From Pisolithus tinctorius (Eukaryota; Basidiomycota; Agaricomycetes; Boletales; Pisolithaceae): a stretch of 46,041 nucleotides of DNA. Where the stretch lies: contig JANFAH010000164.1 of the NCBI GenBank assembly GCA_024663395.1, positions 1 through 46,041 of the forward strand, in the 5' to 3' direction. Below the pieces are notes generated by a model, which saw only the letters and a program-made list of their open reading frames with translations, was not told the origin of the DNA and searched no databases. How positions within the stretch are numbered: position 1 is the first letter of the stretch; each line of letters starts with the position of its first letter. Below are positions 41,712 through 46,041 of this stretch, piece after piece. Both the position numbers and the translations under genes were made by a program.

Positions 41712-44700
41712 TCGTCTGCTTTTGTCGTCTACTTCGTTTGTTTGGCATTCAGCAAATATTTTATTACTTTCATTCTTTATACGTGGCATTTTCTGATTGG
41801 CATCCGCATAACATTTCTCACTTGAGGACATGGCACAACTGTTTTATTGTACTACAGTATTGAACAGGTATCTCTTTTTTTTCTCTTTCTTTTCTCCCGG
41901 TCTATCTTTGTGCAACTCGGTCAGCAATTTCGTCACGCCCCCTCATCCATATACATCATTATCCTCCTAACCGCATTAGTTCGTATTTGGCCGCCTTTCT
42001 CTTTCCTGCGAACAGTTGGGACCGCAGCACTCCACGCTCCATCGATACTACCATATTCCTCGGTTACCAGAACGACTCTAAAGTAAGCTAGTAATGATGT
42101 ACAGCTGCATAACGGAATGAATAAAAACAACGCCGCACATCCGAATCTGCATCTTAGTTGGACAATGACGTTTTGGTGGTTCTGATCAGACTGTTATCGC
42201 CAGCGCTGTGAGCCGTGTGAGCCCCTTAGTGGGGTCAGGGTGGCTGGACGGGAGAAACAGCCGCAGAGCTTCTGATAATATAGATTCTCGGTACACACAG
42301 GAAACCATAATCATGTGCATGTGCATGTGTACACACACACATCGACACATCGTGATTAGGCGATGTGGGCGACAGTGCGTGATCAGAATGTGATCGTGGG
42401 TTTTGGAGTCACGCATTATTACGATTATACTGTGACGGGTAAGTTTCAGAACTCTAAAAAAGAAAATAACCGGGACATACTTGACACGCCTCATATGATA
42501 AGGAAGAGAGAAGGGGTTTCAAAGGGCTAATTACGAGGATCGCGCTTCGATTAGTGTCGTGTAAGTACAGCTTGTGAACGAGGGGTGACCCGTTGCAACA
42601 TTTTGACACATACATATGATCAGTGACAGGACACAAGACATATATACACACGCACAATCGTAAAAGAAAGAAGAGACATGTGATACCGTTTGGCATATTT
42701 GCAGTGAAGGCTGACTACGGTGGGGAGACACGATGATCAAGGGTCGTCAGACTGTCCTGTACGACTTCCTTTCTTCTTCTGCTCAGCTTTGAATCAGGAT
42801 CCGACGGATCCTCCTCTCTCAGGTCCCAGGGCCCCTGAAGCTGTTCGTGTCAATTTCTGTAGATATGATGATCGTGGCAAGCTCATTCATACTTAGGAGG
42901 TACTGGAGGACGCCGTGATCACTCAGCAGCCCTACCTACCAGTCAGCACTGGTCAGCAAAAGCTCACCGTGATCAATATCATCATCATCGTATCATAGTA
43001 ATCATAATCATCATCCGTTCAGGCGGCCACTGTAGCTCCGAGCGCGGGACGTGTAGTGCAGGATCGACATATATGATTGAGACAGGAGCTGTTGATATGG
43101 TATGACGTGAAATTCTGTGCTGGCTGGCTGACTGCAAAAAAGAAACAGCCGCTGCGCCATCACCTTTTTTTGTTTTTTATTTATTTCAAAGGGCTTTTTT
43201 GATCTCTCCTGTTAAACTTTTCAATTTCGGGTTTTGATTCGGAATGACACGACTACGATTGACGACTGACGACTCGACTGACAACGACGACGACAAACGG
43301 ACGGCGTAATTCGGACTGAGAGGGTTATATCGATCCAGGCAGGTTCTTTTTTTTATTTAGCAATTCGAATCGGGTGTTTTCAGCCAAGCTGGCCTCGACG
43401 ATGACGACGAGTGAGTTTACGACGTTGGCTGTCACTTGCGGGTACGAGCACGTGGCACCCAGGACTGGCTAGGCTCGAGCGCAGCGTTCAGACGACGCTG
43501 TTCTGCATACCATGCAAGGCAAGTACAGCACTACATAAAAGGGGTACCTTATTCGCGACCAGTATAACAGCTTCCCTTGCTGCGACACTAGCTCGAGTAA
43601 GGTAATAATACCCTGTTCAATCCGACGGTGAGGTATCATTTTTGAGTGTGTGTTCAGATTCGAATTTTTCGACTTTGTGTACATACGTTGCATACGTTTC
43701 AAAAATTGATTTTATAGAGTTCCTGTCTGGCAGGAGGTTGCGCCTGGCGACCTTGGGGGCCTTTGGACAGCGATCGCTGGCGACGTTTGTGTTGTTGCAT
43801 GGGTACATTCTTGTCCCGAACACTTCTCGGGACTTGCTGTCCGACACACGGGAGATTACATAAGCAGAATTTGTGGTGAGGCCCGATATTTTTACTTATT
43901 ATTTATTTAATTTATTTCCCAAAGTGATTTTCCCGAACAAGTGGAAATGAAAAATAACAATACAAATATGGAAGTTAAAGGGGGCACAAACAAATTGCTG
44001 TGGAGACTATAGCATGACAAGTGTAGCACTAGTGCCCGCTATAGCTTACGGTTTATGTATGGACGTATGTACCAATGTATGGAACCTTAGTTCAACTTTT
44101 TTCGGATCACAAGGACCAGTTTCCTAGTTTCCGGAACGACAGATTGTTCATTATCGACTTGGCAGCAGAAGCCAGTCCAATAGCGATGAGCACTTAGACA
44201 TAAACGATACGCCATTGGGATGCATCATCATATCATCATATCAGCTAGAACGGACGGGATGGATAATTGATGAGTCCGTTCGTTTTGCTAAAGGATCTCA
44301 CCAGGTTGGCATGTGCGGGCCGCACACTATCCTCCCGGTTCATAGGTTAGTGTTCCCGAATGGAGCCGAACTATGATCATAAGTGTGGGCGGGCCCCTCG
44401 GAGTTGAGTAGCGACTAAGTAGGAGAAAAGAAAGGGGGGAAAAAAGGTGTGGTGTTAGAGGTAATACGCTCCTTTCGGACCTCGGTGTTTTTTTCTTTCT
44501 TTGTAGACTTCGCGCATGGCGAGCACGAGGAAGCTGAAGTAAACCGGAAAAAGTAGAACAGGGGTGAACCCTGATATAATATATAAGTAAATATGTCCGA
44601 CTTCAGATCAAGGAGAGTAGCGCTCGCGTGAAATAGGAAACGTCGCACGGTTACTGTTTCATACAAAGCGAGCCCATATGGCCCGACATGCAAATTGAGC

Positions 44701-46041
44701 ACATAGGAGGTGAGATGATATTGATAGGGATGCATACCTTGCATCCATTATGCGACCGCGCGACCGATCTTCAAACATCGGGTCTTTCCGGGGAGCCTCG
44801 TACAGCATCGATTGATCCAATCTATGTGAATAATAGCCCAGGGACCCAGGCTGGGAAGCCCGAGGCGTGCCGAATTGGGTCATGAGTTAAGCGCTTGTTA
44901 CTCTCCATGCCACGGGCCAACGGGCAGTGACTGGGTTGCTCTCTTCTATCGACGGGGTTCCTTCCGGCAACTGCAGTGTATGCAGGGACCAGGTGGCTGT
45001 ACCACTCCGTCGTGATGGCGGAGTGATAGATTGGGGCGTTGAGGAGAGAGCCATATGGAAGATCTCCTCTGGCGTGACAGCATATCGTTTCTGCGTCAGT
45101 ACCGTATCCCATGGAGGTGACACTGACATGTATGTAGCAGTACTCCGTGTGTATGACCTTGGCAGGCAGGGACGGAGGGCATGAATGATAGTGGCTTGTG
45201 GCAGGGTCCGTGTACGGTATTCCGGTGCGGGCAACTCGTTACAGCTCGTTACCCATCTGGCCAAGTGACAATAGTTGGACAGGGAGCACCTTGATCATTG
45301 CACGTTGCCAATATGGAGATACTCCTTACACAGAATTGAGAGCACAATGGGGGATAGTATGCGCACAGCCGCACTGCTGAACTGGGATTGTAGTGATAGT
45401 GTGATACGTATAGTCCCTGCAAGTTAGGCAATTGTTCCTCGTACCACAAAGGCGATCAATTGAGTTTGGGATCATGTTGCAGATGAAACATACGATGTCG
45501 GCACTAATAATCAAAAGAATTCTGCTGTGTGTTCGAGATCGTTCATGTTCTCTGTGGAGTTCTTGCGTTTCGCTCGTTCGGGTCGCACAAGGTGGATATT
45601 TTTCGGAGTCGGACATACCGGACAGACCGACGGAACTGCCTGCTGTAGCAGCTAGTCCTTGCTTGGTACCGTTTTTTTTTCGGGCGAAGGAGGCACCAGA
45701 CCGGCGTTATCAGCGGGCTTCTTCATGGATCATACATACCTGCGATGGGTAGGGTAGTATCAGGGTAGTGGCAACGACAACGACAACGGTAACGGTGTGT
45801 AGTGGCGGCTGTGACGGAGCGGGGGAAAGGTGGCTGCGAACAATTGACAGCACAGCACATCTGCTGCATCCAAATCCAAATGCAAAGGAACAGGAACAAA
45901 AGGGAAGTAAATGGTGGCCAGTGGTGCTAGGCGCGGGAAGAGAAAGGAAAAGTCCAATGAAAGCTTCTAAGGAACGTTCTCTCTCTGACGATGAAACGAT
46001 GCTATTGAATCATGCCTTAACCAGTCTGATAGTCCACGTCG
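41712..46041. other. Region downstream of the cyclin gene, no gene identified
   Basis: About 4.3 kb. Frames up to 126 codons exist on both strands (for example 44,887-45,264 minus), but none shows a domain, splice partners or a convincing start. Visible sequence features include CAT/ATC microsatellites near 42,970-43,010 and 44,220-44,245, a (CA)n stretch near 42,325, and a perfect 17-bp palindrome AGGATCCGACGGATCCT at 42,796-42,812. The right end may be the promoter of a gene outside the window. Confidence 0.35.

Overview
The window reads as a nuclear contig of a basidiomycete fungus, most likely an Agaricomycete. Genes carry short (about 45-70 nt) GT-AG introns, and the recognisable genes are typical of mushroom genomes: a NACHT-WD40 NLR-like protein, OTT_1508-like deaminases, a MYND-finger protein, the Chs7 chitin-synthase chaperone, a GPALPP/DUF3752 protein and a PCL-type cyclin. 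No species is claimed.

Positions 1-12,582 are a nest of decayed mobile elements: two chimeric Ty3/gypsy remnants on the minus strand (1-2,242 and about 4,425-7,600), a fragment of a non-LTR (LINE) reverse transcriptase on the plus strand (about 3,185-4,165), and a Ty1/copia element on the minus strand (about 7,707-12,582). The copia element holds gag, protease, pre-integrase and integrase but has lost RT/RNase H. It is itself interrupted by a non-autonomous DNA transposon (8,201-8,933) and by a foldback Tc1/mariner element in its 5' LTR (10,837-12,424). CpG is scarce here, and most in-frame stops are TGA where CGA (Arg) is expected, the signature of CpG-to-TpG decay.

Positions 12,895-18,883 (minus) are one large STAND/NLR-type gene: helical N-terminal region, NACHT NTPase, exactly 14 WD40 repeats of 43 residues (two seven-bladed propellers) and an agaric-type C-terminal tail. 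A second copy of the DNA transposon (14,680-15,391) splits the fourth WD40 repeat. Removing it with one copy of its 7-bp target duplication restores a single reading frame of about 1,672 codons. The WD40 half is almost CpG-free and the NACHT half is not, with an abrupt change near 16,413 inside one exon.

Positions 19,700-28,810 hold a duplicated divergent cassette: a GPALPP/DUF3752 gene on the minus strand facing a deaminase gene on the plus strand, followed by a MYND-finger gene. The left copy is decayed (GPALPP pseudogene, deaminase with one nonsense codon, trace of MYND). The middle copy has a tiny GPALPP relic, an intact deaminase and a MYND gene with two apparent frameshifts, and an in-frame intron could fuse the last two. 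The intact GPALPP gene lies at the right end, followed by a five-exon CHS7 gene (29,034-30,415, minus).

Positions 30,416-46,041 are gene-poor. The only well-supported gene is a PCL/Pho80-type cyclin (39,765 to about 41,711, plus) with a TATA box and an overlapping upstream ORF. About 9 kb before it and 4 kb after it show no gene I can identify with confidence.
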